Assembly: GCF_000745345.1 (NCBI RefSeq) | Contig: NZ_JQNR01000005.1 | Coordinates: 2,480,001-2,544,000, forward strand | Source of the DNA: Actinacidiphila yeochonensis CN732 | GTDB lineage: Bacteria > Actinomycetota > Actinomycetes > Streptomycetales > Streptomycetaceae | Direction: 5' to 3' | Length of the DNA: 64,000 nt | In this document: piece after piece, positions 1 through 8,250 of the stretch | Layout: each line of letters opens with the position of its first letter | Numbering within the stretch: position 1 is the first letter of the stretch | Made by a program: the position numbers and the translations under genes | The notes under the pieces: model-generated | What the model was told of the DNA's origin: nothing | Databases searched by the model: none | The model's input: only the letters and a program-made list of their open reading frames with translations

Positions 1-90
1 GAGCGCCGGGGCCCACCGTGTGGCCTGGCGGAGCGCCGGGGTCCACCGTGTGGCCTGGCGGAGTGCCGGGGCCCACCATGTGGCCTGGCG
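1..90. repeat. 30-bp tandem repeat, three copies, cut by the window edge
   Basis: Three consecutive 30-bp units (1-30, 31-60, 61-90) differ at only a few positions and a fourth degenerate unit begins at 91. In the frame of the possible partial CDS below each unit encodes a decapeptide of the form V-W-P-G-G-A-P-G-P-T. The array probably continues to the left of the window, so its true copy number is unknown. Confidence 0.8.
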
Positions 91-365
91 GAGCGCCGGC
101 GCCCGGCGGCCCGCGAACCGTCCCGTCCGGACCCGTCGACGGTGCCCTCCGGGGCGCCACCGCCAGGGTGGAGGGCCCGCTGCTGGCCGCCGCGGTGGCG
201 CCCGGGCACGCGCCCGCAGTCCCGCCCGGGACCGCTCCCGAAGCCGTCCCCGAGGCCGTCCCCGGTGTCGCACTCGGGCCTGCGGCAGGGGGCGCACCCC
301 CTCCGGCATGGTCTCTGACCTGGGCATGGTTGGATTCCGGTGCGAAGGGCAAGGAGGTCGGGTGA
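3..365 (+). CDS. Possible 3' end of a Pro/Gly/Ala-rich protein (partial)
   Basis: An open frame enters from the left edge and stops with TGA at 363-365. It begins with three near-identical decapeptide repeats (W-P-G-G-x-P-G-x-T) and continues as Ala/Pro/Gly-rich low-complexity sequence. Third codon positions are mostly G/C to about 280 and less so afterwards. No domain is recognisable. It could be the disordered tail of a secreted or cell-wall protein, or simply non-coding repeat DNA. The stretch 366-498 holds no gene and presumably carries the promoter of the next one. Confidence 0.25.
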   Translation, partial: APGPTVWPGGAPGSTVWPGGVPGPTMWPGGAPAPGGPRTVPSGPVDGALRGATARVEGPLLAAAVAPGHAPAVPPGTAPEAVPEAVPGVALGPAAGGAPPPAWSLTWAWLDSGAKGKEVG

Positions 366-498
366 GGCCCGCGTTCCGCAACCGGCGGGCTCGGGCTGAG
401 ACAACGGCCAGAATGTGCAAGGTTGGTGTCGTGCAGGCGGGCAGGTCTGTACGGGCCGCACCGGGCCGATCGGCTGAGCGGGCAGGCGGGACGAGACG

Positions 499-1494
499 TT
501 GAAGATCTTCGGAAGAGTGCGGCACCGGCCGTCGCCCACGTGGCGCCAGGCCACCGACCGGGCGTTCTCGCTGATCGACGACGGCCGGTACGAGGACGCG
601 GGCGCGCTGCTGACCCGCGCCGCCGACCTGGAGCCCTGGCTCTCGGAGTCCTGGTACAACCTGGCGCTGCTGCACAAGTTCCGCCACGACTGGACCCAGG
701 CGCGGGCCGCCGGCCTGCGGGCCGTCGCCCTGCTCGACCGTCCCGTCGGCGCCCCCGACTGGTGGAACCTCGGCATCGCCGCCACCGCCCTCCAGGACTG
801 GCCGCTGGCCCGGCGGGCCTGGCAGGCCTACGGGCTGCGCCCGCCGCGCGAGGACGCCGGCACCGGTGGCGAGGAGTCGGTGCGGATGCCGCTGGGCAGC
901 GCCGCCGTCCGGCTCTCCCCCGAGGGCGAGGCCGAGGTGGTGTGGGGCCGCCGGCTCGACCCGGCCCGCATCGAGGTGCTCTCCATCCCGCTGCCGTCGT
1001 CCGGCCGCCGCTGGGGCGAGGTCGCGCTCCACGACGGCGTGCCGCACGGTGAGCGGGCCACCGACCGCGGCACCGTCTACCCGGTCTTCGACGAGATCGA
1101 GTTGTGGGCGCCGTCACCCGTCCCCACCTGGCTGGTGCTGCTGGAGGCCGCCACCCAGGCCGACCGGGACGCCCTGGAGCGGCTCGCCGCGGAGGCCGGG
1201 TACGCCGCGGAGGACTGGTCGTCGTCCGTCCGGCTGCTCTGCCGCACCTGCTCCGAGAGCCGGATGCCCACCGACGACGGCTCCGCGGCCACGCGCGACC
1301 CCCACGACCACGGCGAGCCCGGCCACCCGGGCCACCTGAGCCACCTCAGCCGGGCCGGCGACGAGCCGGGCTGGACCCCGGAGCGCGAGTGCGGCGTGGC
1401 CGCGCCGGCCGGGCTGGTCCGGGGCCTGCTGGACAGCTGGGTCGCCGACAGCCCGGACAGCCGCGACTGGCGCGACCTCGAAGAGGTCTGCTGA
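499..1494 (+). CDS. Tetratricopeptide-repeat protein, function unknown
   Basis: 331 residues from a TTG start (M-K-I-F-G) preceded by a GGCGGGACGAG-type ribosome site. Residues about 15-110 form TPR-like helical pairs, with typical patterns such as W-Y-N-L-A-L-L and W-W-N-L-G-I-A; these repeats usually bind partner proteins. The middle (about 130-250) is a conserved-looking globular region. It is followed by a His/Pro/Asp-rich linker (about 262-285) and a C-terminal tail ending in Cys. From memory the same protein occurs throughout Streptomyces as a conserved hypothetical. It has no signal peptide or membrane span, so it is likely cytoplasmic. It lies 116 bp upstream of def in the same direction and may be co-expressed with it. 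The biochemical role cannot be deduced. Confidence 0.8.
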   Translation: MKIFGRVRHRPSPTWRQATDRAFSLIDDGRYEDAGALLTRAADLEPWLSESWYNLALLHKFRHDWTQARAAGLRAVALLDRPVGAPDWWNLGIAATALQDWPLARRAWQAYGLRPPREDAGTGGEESVRMPLGSAAVRLSPEGEAEVVWGRRLDPARIEVLSIPLPSSGRRWGEVALHDGVPHGERATDRGTVYPVFDEIELWAPSPVPTWLVLLEAATQADRDALERLAAEAGYAAEDWSSSVRLLCRTCSESRMPTDDGSAATRDPHDHGEPGHPGHLSHLSRAGDEPGWTPERECGVAAPAGLVRGLLDSWVADSPDSRDWRDLEEVC

Positions 1495-1610
1495 GCCCTT
1501 CCGGACCGCGCCCCTGAGGCGGAGTGCGATGGTCCGGTACACGCGATCGGGCCGGGGCCCGTACCCTGGGGAGGATCACCGCACAGGTTCCGGGAAGGCA
1601 AACGTCGCAG

Positions 1611-2234
1611 ATGTCCCAGCAGCACACCGAGCAAGACCTCGACTTCGTCGACGACGCGACCGACGCGGAGGCGCGGGAGAGCGCGCACCGCGAGCGCGGC
1701 ACCGCTCGGCCGATCACCGTGGTCGGCAACCCCGTGCTGCACCGCGAGTGCAAGGACGTCACCGAGTTCGACGACGCCCTGATCGCCCTCGTCGACGACA
1801 TGTTCGCCTCGCAGCGCGCGGCGGAGGGCGTGGGCCTGGCCGCCAACCAGATCGGCGTCGACCTGAAGGTCTTCGTCTACGACTGCGGCGACGACGAGGA
1901 CGTCCGCCACGTCGGAGCCGTCTGCAACCCCGTGCTGGTCGAACTGCCCGCGGACCGCCGCCACCTGGACGACTCCAACGAGGGCTGCCTGTCCGTGCCC
2001 GGTGCCTACATGGAACTGGCCCGCCCGGACTACGCGATCGTGCGCGGCCAGGACCTCCAGGGCAACCCGATCACCGTCCAGGGCACCGGCTACTTCGCGC
2101 GCTGCCTTCAGCACGAGACCGACCACCTCTACGGCCGCCTCTACATCGACCGCCTGTCCAAGCGCGAACGCAAGGACGTGATGCGGCAGATGGCCGAGGC
2201 CACGCCCAAGTTCGAGACGGTCCCCAACGACTGA
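1611..2234 (+). CDS. def: Peptide deformylase
   Basis: 207 residues. The enzyme removes the N-terminal formyl group from nascent proteins in the cytoplasm. All three family motifs are present: G-V-G-L-A-A-N-Q-I-G (motif 1), E-G-C-L-S-V-P-G (motif 2, metal-ligand Cys) and Q-H-E-T-D-H (motif 3, two metal-ligand His and the catalytic Glu). The ATG at 1611 is used, with GGGAAGG just upstream. The N-terminal 35 residues are acidic and precede the usual deformylase core, as is common in actinobacterial paralogues. Streptomyces generally have several def genes, and which paralogue this is cannot be settled here. Confidence 0.93.
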   Translation: MSQQHTEQDLDFVDDATDAEARESAHRERGTARPITVVGNPVLHRECKDVTEFDDALIALVDDMFASQRAAEGVGLAANQIGVDLKVFVYDCGDDEDVRHVGAVCNPVLVELPADRRHLDDSNEGCLSVPGAYMELARPDYAIVRGQDLQGNPITVQGTGYFARCLQHETDHLYGRLYIDRLSKRERKDVMRQMAEATPKFETVPND

Positions 2235-2254
2235 GCCGGGGCCGGGGTCGCGGT

Positions 2255-3232
2255 TCAGCGGTTGACGGCTTCGTTCTCCTCGACGGTCGTGGCGTAGTGG
2301 GCGTCTGACTGGCCGTCGGGGAGGGCCGGTCGGCTCGGTGCGCCGTAGGGGTCGGTGGACGGGGTCCAGGTGACCTTCCACACGACGCTCGCCGTCAGCC
2401 GGTAGTCGCCCGCCCGCGTGTACGTCACGTTGCAGTCGGCGTCCTTGGTGTCGACGGTGTACGTGCCCCCTGCCTGCCGGAGCGCGTACGTACAGGTACG
2501 GGGGTCGGCGTCGGCGGTGCCGGCGTCGACGGTCAGCTTCTCCGGCACGGCGAGTGTCGTCGCGGCGACGTGCACTCCGAGGGCCGCGTTGTCCAGGCTC
2601 GCGGTGACCCACACCCGGGGCAGCGCCTTCTCGAACGTCACCTGGGTGTCGAGGTTCACGAGTTCGTTCGCCCCGGTCGGCTTCAACGTGATGTCCGGCT
2701 TGGGCAGGATCGTCTCGTTGAAGGCGAGCCCGGAGAGTGTCCTGGGATCGATGGTGGGTACGGCGGGCGTCGACGGCTGAGCCGGGGCGATCCACTTCCA
2801 GGGCGAAAGGGCGATGCAGGTGGCGTTCGCGGTTGCCGGGTCCGGCGTGACCAGCTGGTACCAGGCACCCTTGTCGCCTTTGTGGAAGTCGTCTGCGCCG
2901 TACTCCCGTCCCATGGAGGCCCATGCGGACTGGTCAGATGTGTAGTTCGAGTTGATGTAGTCGGCGAACTGTGGGGGCGTGAATTCCGGCTCGTACCAGC
3001 ACTGCGGCGGTGACCAGTTCGAAGTCATTGGAGCGGTCATCCGCACGCCGGAACCGTGGTAGCTCTTTTTGTAGGAGACCTTGGACTGGATTGTCTCGGG
3101 CGCCGGAGATTTGGTCGGAGGCGGTGCGCTGGCTCCTGGGAAGTGACTTGTGTCCGCGTAGCTCTGCGCCGGCAGTAAAAGCACTTCCGATGTCGCCAGT
3201 GCCAGCATGGTCGCAGCCCAGATGAACCTCAC
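2255..3232 (-). CDS. Secreted hypothetical protein
   Basis: About 325 residues. The GTG at 3232 is preferred because it forms a 4-base GTGA overlap with the stop of the upstream lipoprotein gene, which implies coupled translation; an in-frame GTG at 3241 also exists. Residues 1-26 make a signal peptide with a hydrophobic core (A-T-M-L-A-L-A-T) and a likely cleavage after S-Y-A. The mature part has a Pro/Ser-rich start, four or more Cys and a later beta-rich half, suggesting an exported, disulfide-bonded, possibly Ig-like fold. Family not recognised. Third codon positions contain visibly more A/T than in neighbouring genes, especially at 2930-3230, a possible sign of later acquisition. Confidence 0.75.
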   Translation of the reverse strand: MRFIWAATMLALATSEVLLLPAQSYADTSHFPGASAPPPTKSPAPETIQSKVSYKKSYHGSGVRMTAPMTSNWSPPQCWYEPEFTPPQFADYINSNYTSDQSAWASMGREYGADDFHKGDKGAWYQLVTPDPATANATCIALSPWKWIAPAQPSTPAVPTIDPRTLSGLAFNETILPKPDITLKPTGANELVNLDTQVTFEKALPRVWVTASLDNAALGVHVAATTLAVPEKLTVDAGTADADPRTCTYALRQAGGTYTVDTKDADCNVTYTRAGDYRLTASVVWKVTWTPSTDPYGAPSRPALPDGQSDAHYATTVEENEAVNR

Positions 3233-3885
3233 TGCTGGCACTGGGCAGCACCTCGCTGGGAGTTGTAAGTCGAAGTCTGCCAGGTTCCATCGGAAGCTTT
3301 GAGCATACGCGAGGTGTGAAAAATGAAGCTATCTGCACTGGGAGCTGTTTTCGCGGTCTTTCCGGTCTTTGTGTTCTTGTCGTACGCGTAGCGCTGATCC
3401 TCGCAGAAGGTCACCGCAGCCGTTGTGCTGTCGGTGACAGTGACCTTGCGATCGTAGAAGTGAACGGTTCCTGTGATGGTGGCACTGTCCTTCTTGCCTC
3501 CGTCGATAGCCTCGCTCCACGTCTCGGCGGCGTCTTCGACCAGGTATTCGTTGAACAGCGGCTGGTTCTTGTCGAGTTTGCTGACGGCTACGTAAGTAGC
3601 GTCCAGCCCGTACCCCTGGTCCCGCAGGATCGCGTCCTTCGTGGCGTCGCCCGTGGTGTCGGGGTCGATGACGACCTTGACGTCGCTGGGGAAGTCGAAG
3701 GTCGGCGCGCCGGCTGCCGCGGGGGTGGTCGTGGGGGCGGCCGTGGTGGGTGGGGGCGCAGAGGTGGTGGTGGTGGGTGACGAGGCGATCTTGTTGTCAC
3801 TGCCGCCGCCTCCGCAGGCGGTGAGGAGGAGGGTGGCCGCGGTGAGGGTCGTTGCTGCGGTGGTGAGCGTGGTGCGGCGTGGCAT
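3229..3885 (-). CDS. Putative lipoprotein of unknown function
   Basis: 218 residues from the ATG at 3885, which has GGAGACAG upstream; a longer in-frame opening to 3993 lacks a signal-compatible start. Residues 1-24 are a lipoprotein signal ending in the lipobox L-L-L-T-A-C, followed by a Gly/Ser and Thr/Pro-rich tether (about 25-60). The mature domain resembles small extracytoplasmic proteins of the NTF2/SnoaL-like kind (about 75-218) by pattern only, and this is not certain. It overlaps the next gene by 4 bases, so the two form an operon and probably act together at the outer face of the membrane. Codon use is less G/C-biased than in the flanking core genes. Confidence 0.75.
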   Translation of the reverse strand: MPRRTTLTTAATTLTAATLLLTACGGGGSDNKIASSPTTTTSAPPPTTAAPTTTPAAAGAPTFDFPSDVKVVIDPDTTGDATKDAILRDQGYGLDATYVAVSKLDKNQPLFNEYLVEDAAETWSEAIDGGKKDSATITGTVHFYDRKVTVTDSTTAAVTFCEDQRYAYDKNTKTGKTAKTAPSADSFIFHTSRMLKASDGTWQTSTYNSQRGAAQCQQ

Positions 3886-4060
3886 GGGAGGGCTGTCTCC
3901 TGTCCTCGTGGCGCGCACCACGGCATGGCTGGCTGAGGAGACCGGTGCGGCAGAGCCCCCCCGGGCAGGCCGTGCCACATGGGGCGGCCACATCTGCGAC
4001 TTTGGGAGCCTTACGTTAACGCCGTATCACCCAGGGTGTCCATGATCGCTCGTCAACTGG

Positions 4061-4106
4061 CGTGGCGGCGCCGGCACCGGAGGGGACCGGTGCCGGCGCC
4101 GCCACG
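4061..4106 (-). terminator. Strong hairpin terminator after nrdB
   Basis: Perfect 20-bp inverted repeat (4061-4080 with 4087-4106) and a 6-nt loop, placed 26 bp beyond the nrdB stop. There is no U-tract, as is normal for Streptomyces terminators. It closes the nrdAB transcript before the lipoprotein pair. The rest of 3886-4131 contains no gene. Confidence 0.85.
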
Positions 4107-4131
4107 GCAGGAGCGGGAACAGCGGGAGGGA

Positions 4132-5193
4132 TCAGAAGTCGTCGTCCAGGGAGACGGTGCCCTCGACGGCGGTCTGGTAGGCCGAGACGCGGCGTTCGAA
4201 GAAGTTGGTGAGCTCCTGGACGCCCTGCAACTCCATGAACGGGAACGGGTTCTCGCTGTGGAAGACCGGCTCCAGGCCGAGCCGGACGAGGCGTTGGTCG
4301 GCGACGCACTCCAGGTAGGCGCGCATGGAGTCGGTGTTCATCCCGGGCAGCCCGTCCCCGCAGAGGTCCCGGGCGAACTGGAGTTCAGCGGCCACGGCCT
4401 CGCGCAGCATCGCGGTCACCTGGGCACCGAGGTCGTCGTCGAAGAGGTCCGGCTCCTCCTTGCGGACGGTGTCGACGACCTCGAACGCGAACGACATGTG
4501 CATCGTCTCGTCGCGGAACACCCAGTTGGTGCCGGTGGCCAGGCCGTGCAGCAGGCCGCGGGAGCGGAACCAGTAGACGTACGCGAAGGCGCCGTAGAAG
4601 AACAGGCCCTCGATGCAGGCGGCGAAGCAGATCAGGTTGAGCAGGAAGCGGCGGCGGTCGGCGCGGTCGCGCAGCTGGTCCAGGTTCTCCACGGAGTCCA
4701 TCCAGCGGAAGCAGAACTGGGCCTTCTCGCGGATGGACGGGATGTTCTCGACGGCCGCGAAGGCGGCGTTGCGGTCGGCCGGGTCGGGCAGGTAGGTGTC
4801 CAGCAGGGTCAGGTAGAACTGGACGTGCACGGCCTCCTCGAAGAGCTGGCGGGAGAGGTAGAGCCGCGCCTCGGGGGAGTTGATGTGCTTGTAGAGGGTG
4901 AGCACCAGGTTGTTGGCGACGATCGAGTCGCCGGTGGCGAAGAAGGCCACCAGCCGTCCGATCAGGTGCCGTTCGGCCGGGGTGAGGCGGGCGAGGTCGG
5001 CGACGTCGGAGTGGAGGTCGACCTCCTCCACGGTCCAGGTGTTCTTGATCGCGTCGCGGTAGCGCTCGTAGAAGTCCGGGTAGCGCATGGGGCGCAGGGT
5101 GAGCTCGAAGCCGGGGTCGAGCAGGTTCCGGACGGTGGGCGTGCCCTGGTCGGCGGGAGCGGCCGCGGTGGTGGTGTCGTCGGTGGTGGTCAC
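4132..5193 (-). CDS. nrdB: Class Ia ribonucleotide reductase, small (radical) subunit
   Basis: About 353 residues. It holds the di-iron/tyrosyl-radical cofactor that starts ribonucleotide reduction in NrdA. Visible iron ligands and radical site: Asp in A-T-G-D-S-I-V; Glu/His in F-E-E-A-V-H-V-Q-F-Y, where the Tyr four residues after His matches the radical Tyr of E. coli NrdB; Glu in A-C-I-E-G; and D-E-T-M-H. GTG 5193 overlaps the nrdA stop as GTGA and has GAGG at good spacing; the ATG at 5199 is too close to that GAGG but remains possible. It is co-transcribed with nrdA under the cobalamin riboswitch. In S. coelicolor a third gene, nrdS, follows; here a terminator follows directly. Confidence 0.95.
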   Translation of the reverse strand: MTTTDDTTTAAAPADQGTPTVRNLLDPGFELTLRPMRYPDFYERYRDAIKNTWTVEEVDLHSDVADLARLTPAERHLIGRLVAFFATGDSIVANNLVLTLYKHINSPEARLYLSRQLFEEAVHVQFYLTLLDTYLPDPADRNAAFAAVENIPSIREKAQFCFRWMDSVENLDQLRDRADRRRFLLNLICFAACIEGLFFYGAFAYVYWFRSRGLLHGLATGTNWVFRDETMHMSFAFEVVDTVRKEEPDLFDDDLGAQVTAMLREAVAAELQFARDLCGDGLPGMNTDSMRAYLECVADQRLVRLGLEPVFHSENPFPFMELQGVQELTNFFERRVSAYQTAVEGTVSLDDDF

Positions 5194-7703
5194 TGGCATG
5201 CCTCGCAGGACTCGGGGTTCTCCAGGGAGCAGGCGATCACGTCGGTGTCGGCCGCTGCCGGTGTGCTGGTAACGGGGGTGGGCGCCGGGGCGGTGGCCCC
5301 GGCGGCGCGGGCGATCCGGGTGGCCGGACGCGAGCGCAGGTAGTAGGTGGTCTTCAGGCCGCGGCGCCAGGCGTACGCGTACATCGAGCTGAGCCGGCCG
5401 ATGGTCGGCGTCTCCATGAAGAGGTTCAGCGACTGGCTCTGGTCCAGGTACGGCGTGCGGTCGGCGGCCAGGTCGATCAGCGACCGCATCGGCAGCTCCC
5501 ACGCCGTGCGGTACAACTCCCGTACCGGTGCCGGAAGGTCGGGCAGGCCCTGGACGGAGCCGGACGACTCGCGCAGCGCCTCGCGGGTGGCGGCGTCCCA
5601 CCGGCCCAGCCGCTTGAGGTCGGCCACCAGGTAGGAGTTGACCTGGAGGAACTCGCCCGAGAGGGTCTCGCGCTTGAAGAGGTTGGACACCTGCGGCTCG
5701 ACGCACTCGTAGGCGCCGGCGATGGACGCGATCGTGGCCGTCGGGGCGATGGCCAGCAACAGCGCGTTGCGCAGGCCGTGTTCGGCGATCCGGGACCGCA
5801 GCCGCTGCCAGCGTTCGGGCCAGTGCGGGGTGACGCCGTAGTGGTCCGGGTGGAGCACCCCGTCGGCGGTGCGGGTGCGGTCCCAGGCCGGCAGCGGGCC
5901 GTGGCGCTCGGCGAGATCGGCGGAGGCCTCGTAGGCGGCGAGCATCACGCGTTCGGCGATGCGGGTGGACAGCGCGCGGGCGGCCTCGGAGTCGAACGGC
6001 AGCCGCAGCCGGAAGAAGACGTCCTGGAGGCCCATGACGCCCAACCCCACCGGCCGCCAGCGCGCGTTGGAGCGGCCGGCCTGCTCGGTCGGGTAGAAGT
6101 TGATGTCGACGACCCGGTCCAGGAAGGTGACCGCCGTACGGACCGCCGCGTCCAGCCGCTCCCAGTCCATGCCGCCGTCCTCCGGCAGGCCGTCCTCGGA
6201 CAGGCCGTCTTCGGACAGCGACCCCCGCGCCGCCGCCTCGACCGCGTCCGGCCGGACGAACGTCCCCAGGCTGAGCGAGCCGAGGTTGCACACCGCCGTC
6301 TCGCCGTCGTCGGAGACCTCCAGGATCTCCGTGCACAGGTTGGAGGAGTGCACGGTGTGGCCGGGGCGGGCGGTCTGGTTGGCGGTGCGGTTGGCGGCGT
6401 CCTTGAACGTCATCCAGCCGTTGCCGGTCTGCGCCAGGGTGCGCATCATCCGCCCGTACAGCTCGCGGGCCGGCAGGGTGCGGCGGGCCAGTCCGGCCGC
6501 CTCGGCGGCGCGGTAGGCGGCGTCGAACTCCGCGCCCCACAGGTCGACCAGCTCCGGTACGTCGGAGGGGGAGAACAGGGACCAGTCGGCGTCGGCCTCG
6601 ACCCGGCGCATGAACTCGTCCGGAATCCAGTGCGCCAGGTTGAGGTTGTGGGTGCGGCGGGCGTCCTCGCCGGTGTTGTCGCGCAGTTCGAGGAACTCCT
6701 CGACGTCCGCGTGCCACGTCTCCAGGTAGACGGCGGCCGCGCCCTTGCGCCGGCCGCCCTGGTTGACGGCGGCCACCGAGGCGTCCAGCGTCTTCAGGAA
6801 CGGCACGATGCCGTTGGAGTGCCCGTTGGTGCCGCGGATCAGCGCGCCGCGGGCCCGCACCCGGCTGAACGGGATGCCGATACCGCCCGCGTGCTTGGAC
6901 AGCCGCGCCACCTGGTGGTAGCGGTCGTAGATGGAGTCCAGCTCGTCCAGCGGCGAGTCCAGCAGGTAGCAGGAGGACATCTGCGGGTGCCGGGTACCGG
7001 AGTTGAAGAGGGTGGGCGAACTGGGCAGGTACGCGAGCTCGCTCATCAGCCGGTACAGCTCGGCGACCTCGGCCAGCGCCTCGGGCGAGTCGTCGGCGGC
7101 CAGGCCGGCCGCCACGCGCAGCAGGAAGTGCTGGGCGGTCTCGACGGGCCGCCGGGTCGTGGGGTGGCGCAGCAGGTAGCGGCTGTGCAGGGTGCGCAGG
7201 CCGAAGTAGCCGAACCGGTCGTCGCCGCCGTCGCGCACCGCCTGCTCGGCCAGCGCGTCCAGTTCGGCGCCGTGCCGGGTGGCGAAGGCGGCGGTGCGGT
7301 CGCCGATGAGGCCCTCGCGGTGTCCCACGGCGATGGACGAGGTGAACGACACGGCGCCCTGGCTCGCGGCCTCCTCGCGGACGGTGCGGGTGAGCAGGCG
7401 CGCCGCGAGCCGGGAGTACGCGGGGTCCTCGGGGATCAGCCCGGCCGCCGACTCGGTCGCCAGCTCCCGCAGTTCGCGGGCGTCGGAGGCGGTGCCGCGG
7501 CCGCGCAGGGCGGAGGCGGCGACCCGGCCGGGGTCGGCGTCGGGCAGGTCGGCGGTGAGCTCGACGAGGAGCCGGAGCAGGGCGGCGCCGGCGGGATCGG
7601 CGGTGCCGGCAGGGTCGGCGGGAGACTGCCCGGGGACGCCGGCCCGGGGTACCTGGGCGGTGCCGGGGGCGGCGGTGGCGGGGGCGTGGGGCGCGACGGT
7701 CAC
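5190..7703 (-). CDS. nrdA: Class Ia ribonucleotide reductase, large (catalytic) subunit
   Basis: 837 residues. It reduces ribonucleoside diphosphates to deoxy forms for DNA synthesis. GTG 7703 is chosen because GAGGGAG lies 8 nt upstream; extending to 7997 would translate the riboswitch. Catalytic landmarks are present: the first redox Cys in Q-M-S-S-C-Y (about residue 245), N-L-C-T-E-I with the Asn/Cys/Glu active-site trio (about 455-459), the partner Cys in V-C-N-L-G-S-L (about 472), and a C-terminal C-E-A-C-Q redox tail. I see no N-terminal ATP-cone motif; the first 40 residues are Ala/Pro-rich. A short acidic insert repeating S-E-D-G-L occurs near 485-500. Confidence 0.95.
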   Translation of the reverse strand: MTVAPHAPATAAPGTAQVPRAGVPGQSPADPAGTADPAGAALLRLLVELTADLPDADPGRVAASALRGRGTASDARELRELATESAAGLIPEDPAYSRLAARLLTRTVREEAASQGAVSFTSSIAVGHREGLIGDRTAAFATRHGAELDALAEQAVRDGGDDRFGYFGLRTLHSRYLLRHPTTRRPVETAQHFLLRVAAGLAADDSPEALAEVAELYRLMSELAYLPSSPTLFNSGTRHPQMSSCYLLDSPLDELDSIYDRYHQVARLSKHAGGIGIPFSRVRARGALIRGTNGHSNGIVPFLKTLDASVAAVNQGGRRKGAAAVYLETWHADVEEFLELRDNTGEDARRTHNLNLAHWIPDEFMRRVEADADWSLFSPSDVPELVDLWGAEFDAAYRAAEAAGLARRTLPARELYGRMMRTLAQTGNGWMTFKDAANRTANQTARPGHTVHSSNLCTEILEVSDDGETAVCNLGSLSLGTFVRPDAVEAAARGSLSEDGLSEDGLPEDGGMDWERLDAAVRTAVTFLDRVVDINFYPTEQAGRSNARWRPVGLGVMGLQDVFFRLRLPFDSEAARALSTRIAERVMLAAYEASADLAERHGPLPAWDRTRTADGVLHPDHYGVTPHWPERWQRLRSRIAEHGLRNALLLAIAPTATIASIAGAYECVEPQVSNLFKRETLSGEFLQVNSYLVADLKRLGRWDAATREALRESSGSVQGLPDLPAPVRELYRTAWELPMRSLIDLAADRTPYLDQSQSLNLFMETPTIGRLSSMYAYAWRRGLKTTYYLRSRPATRIARAAGATAPAPTPVTSTPAAADTDVIACSLENPESCEACQ

Positions 7704-7849
7704 AGGGTTGCTCTCCCTCAGCTGCGGTGGCGGCCGCGCGGAGGGAGACGGAAGGCAGGGCGGAGCCGTAGGGGGAGCGGGCCGCCGTGCGTCCGTCGGC
7801 CCAGTCCACGAGGCCCGGACGGTTGCGCGCGCGTCGACGGGATGACGAC

Positions 7850-7970
7850 GCGGGCACGCTGCCGGCAGGCGATCGGGCTGCGCGGGTCCACGCCAGGGGC
7901 GTGGCCGCTCACCGTTGCGGGGCAGCGCCGGACTCTCACCGGCTTCCCCTGCGACAACGGGGTTGAGCAT
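7850..7970 (-). promoter_or_regulatory. Cobalamin (B12) riboswitch in the nrdAB leader
   Basis: Read on the minus strand, the leader contains the conserved core GGGAAgccGGTGagAgTCC (near 7934-7952) followed by CTGCCCCGCAACGGTGA, and near 7861-7880 a B12-box-like element ending in GCCTGCCGGC. This order matches the cobalamin riboswitch consensus. In S. coelicolor, adenosylcobalamin is known to repress the nrdABS operon through such a leader, so that the B12-dependent class II enzyme is used when B12 is plentiful. The 147 nt between the box and the nrdA start would hold the expression platform. Confidence 0.92.
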
Positions 7971-7999
7971 ACATGTGGTGGCGTCTCTGCTGCGCACCC

Positions 8000-8250
8000 C
8001 TAGATCTTGTGTCGGGTGTGTCGCTCGTGGGCCTCTTCGAGCCGCTTGGTGATACGGGCCTCGCGGCGCAGTTCCAGGCCGGGGCGGTGCTGGGGCGGAC
8101 GCCAGGGCCGCGGGGTCGGGTGGCCGTCGAGGCCCGGGAGGCCCGGGAGGCCCGGCAGGAAGGTCGCGGAGTTCGGCCCGAACGAACGGCGGCGCCCGGT
8201 GCGCGGAGGTGCGGCCCTCCGCTGCGACCGGACGCCGCCGTGCCGGTCAC
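8000..8250 (-). pseudogene. Small hypothetical gene after mctP, frame-broken as sequenced
   Basis: On the minus strand a frame ending in TAG (8000-8002) encodes a convincing tail: L-P-G-L-P-G-L-P-G-L, then a Pro/Arg-rich stretch, then a charged helix with R-R-E-A-R-I-T-K-R-L-E-E-A-H. All its third bases are G/C. No ATG, GTG or TTG exists in that frame. A GTG at 8250 overlaps the mctP stop as GTGA but lies in another frame, and one missing base in about 8160-8195 would join them into a protein of some 83 residues. A 9-bp triplication (GAGGCCCGG, 8129-8155) encodes the P-G-L repeats. Function unknown. Confidence 0.4.

Noticed and set aside
4132..7857. Very long minus-strand open frame of 1241 codons covering nrdB and the nrdA region
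   Set aside because: Only its last part (from 5199) is nrdB. Upstream it reads nrdA out of frame as Arg/Pro/Ala-rich nonsense; such long shadow frames are normal in high-GC DNA.
7704..7997. N-terminal extension of nrdA to a start at 7997
   Set aside because: The extension translates the cobalamin riboswitch and leader. A GTG at 7703 has a well-placed GAGGGAG site.
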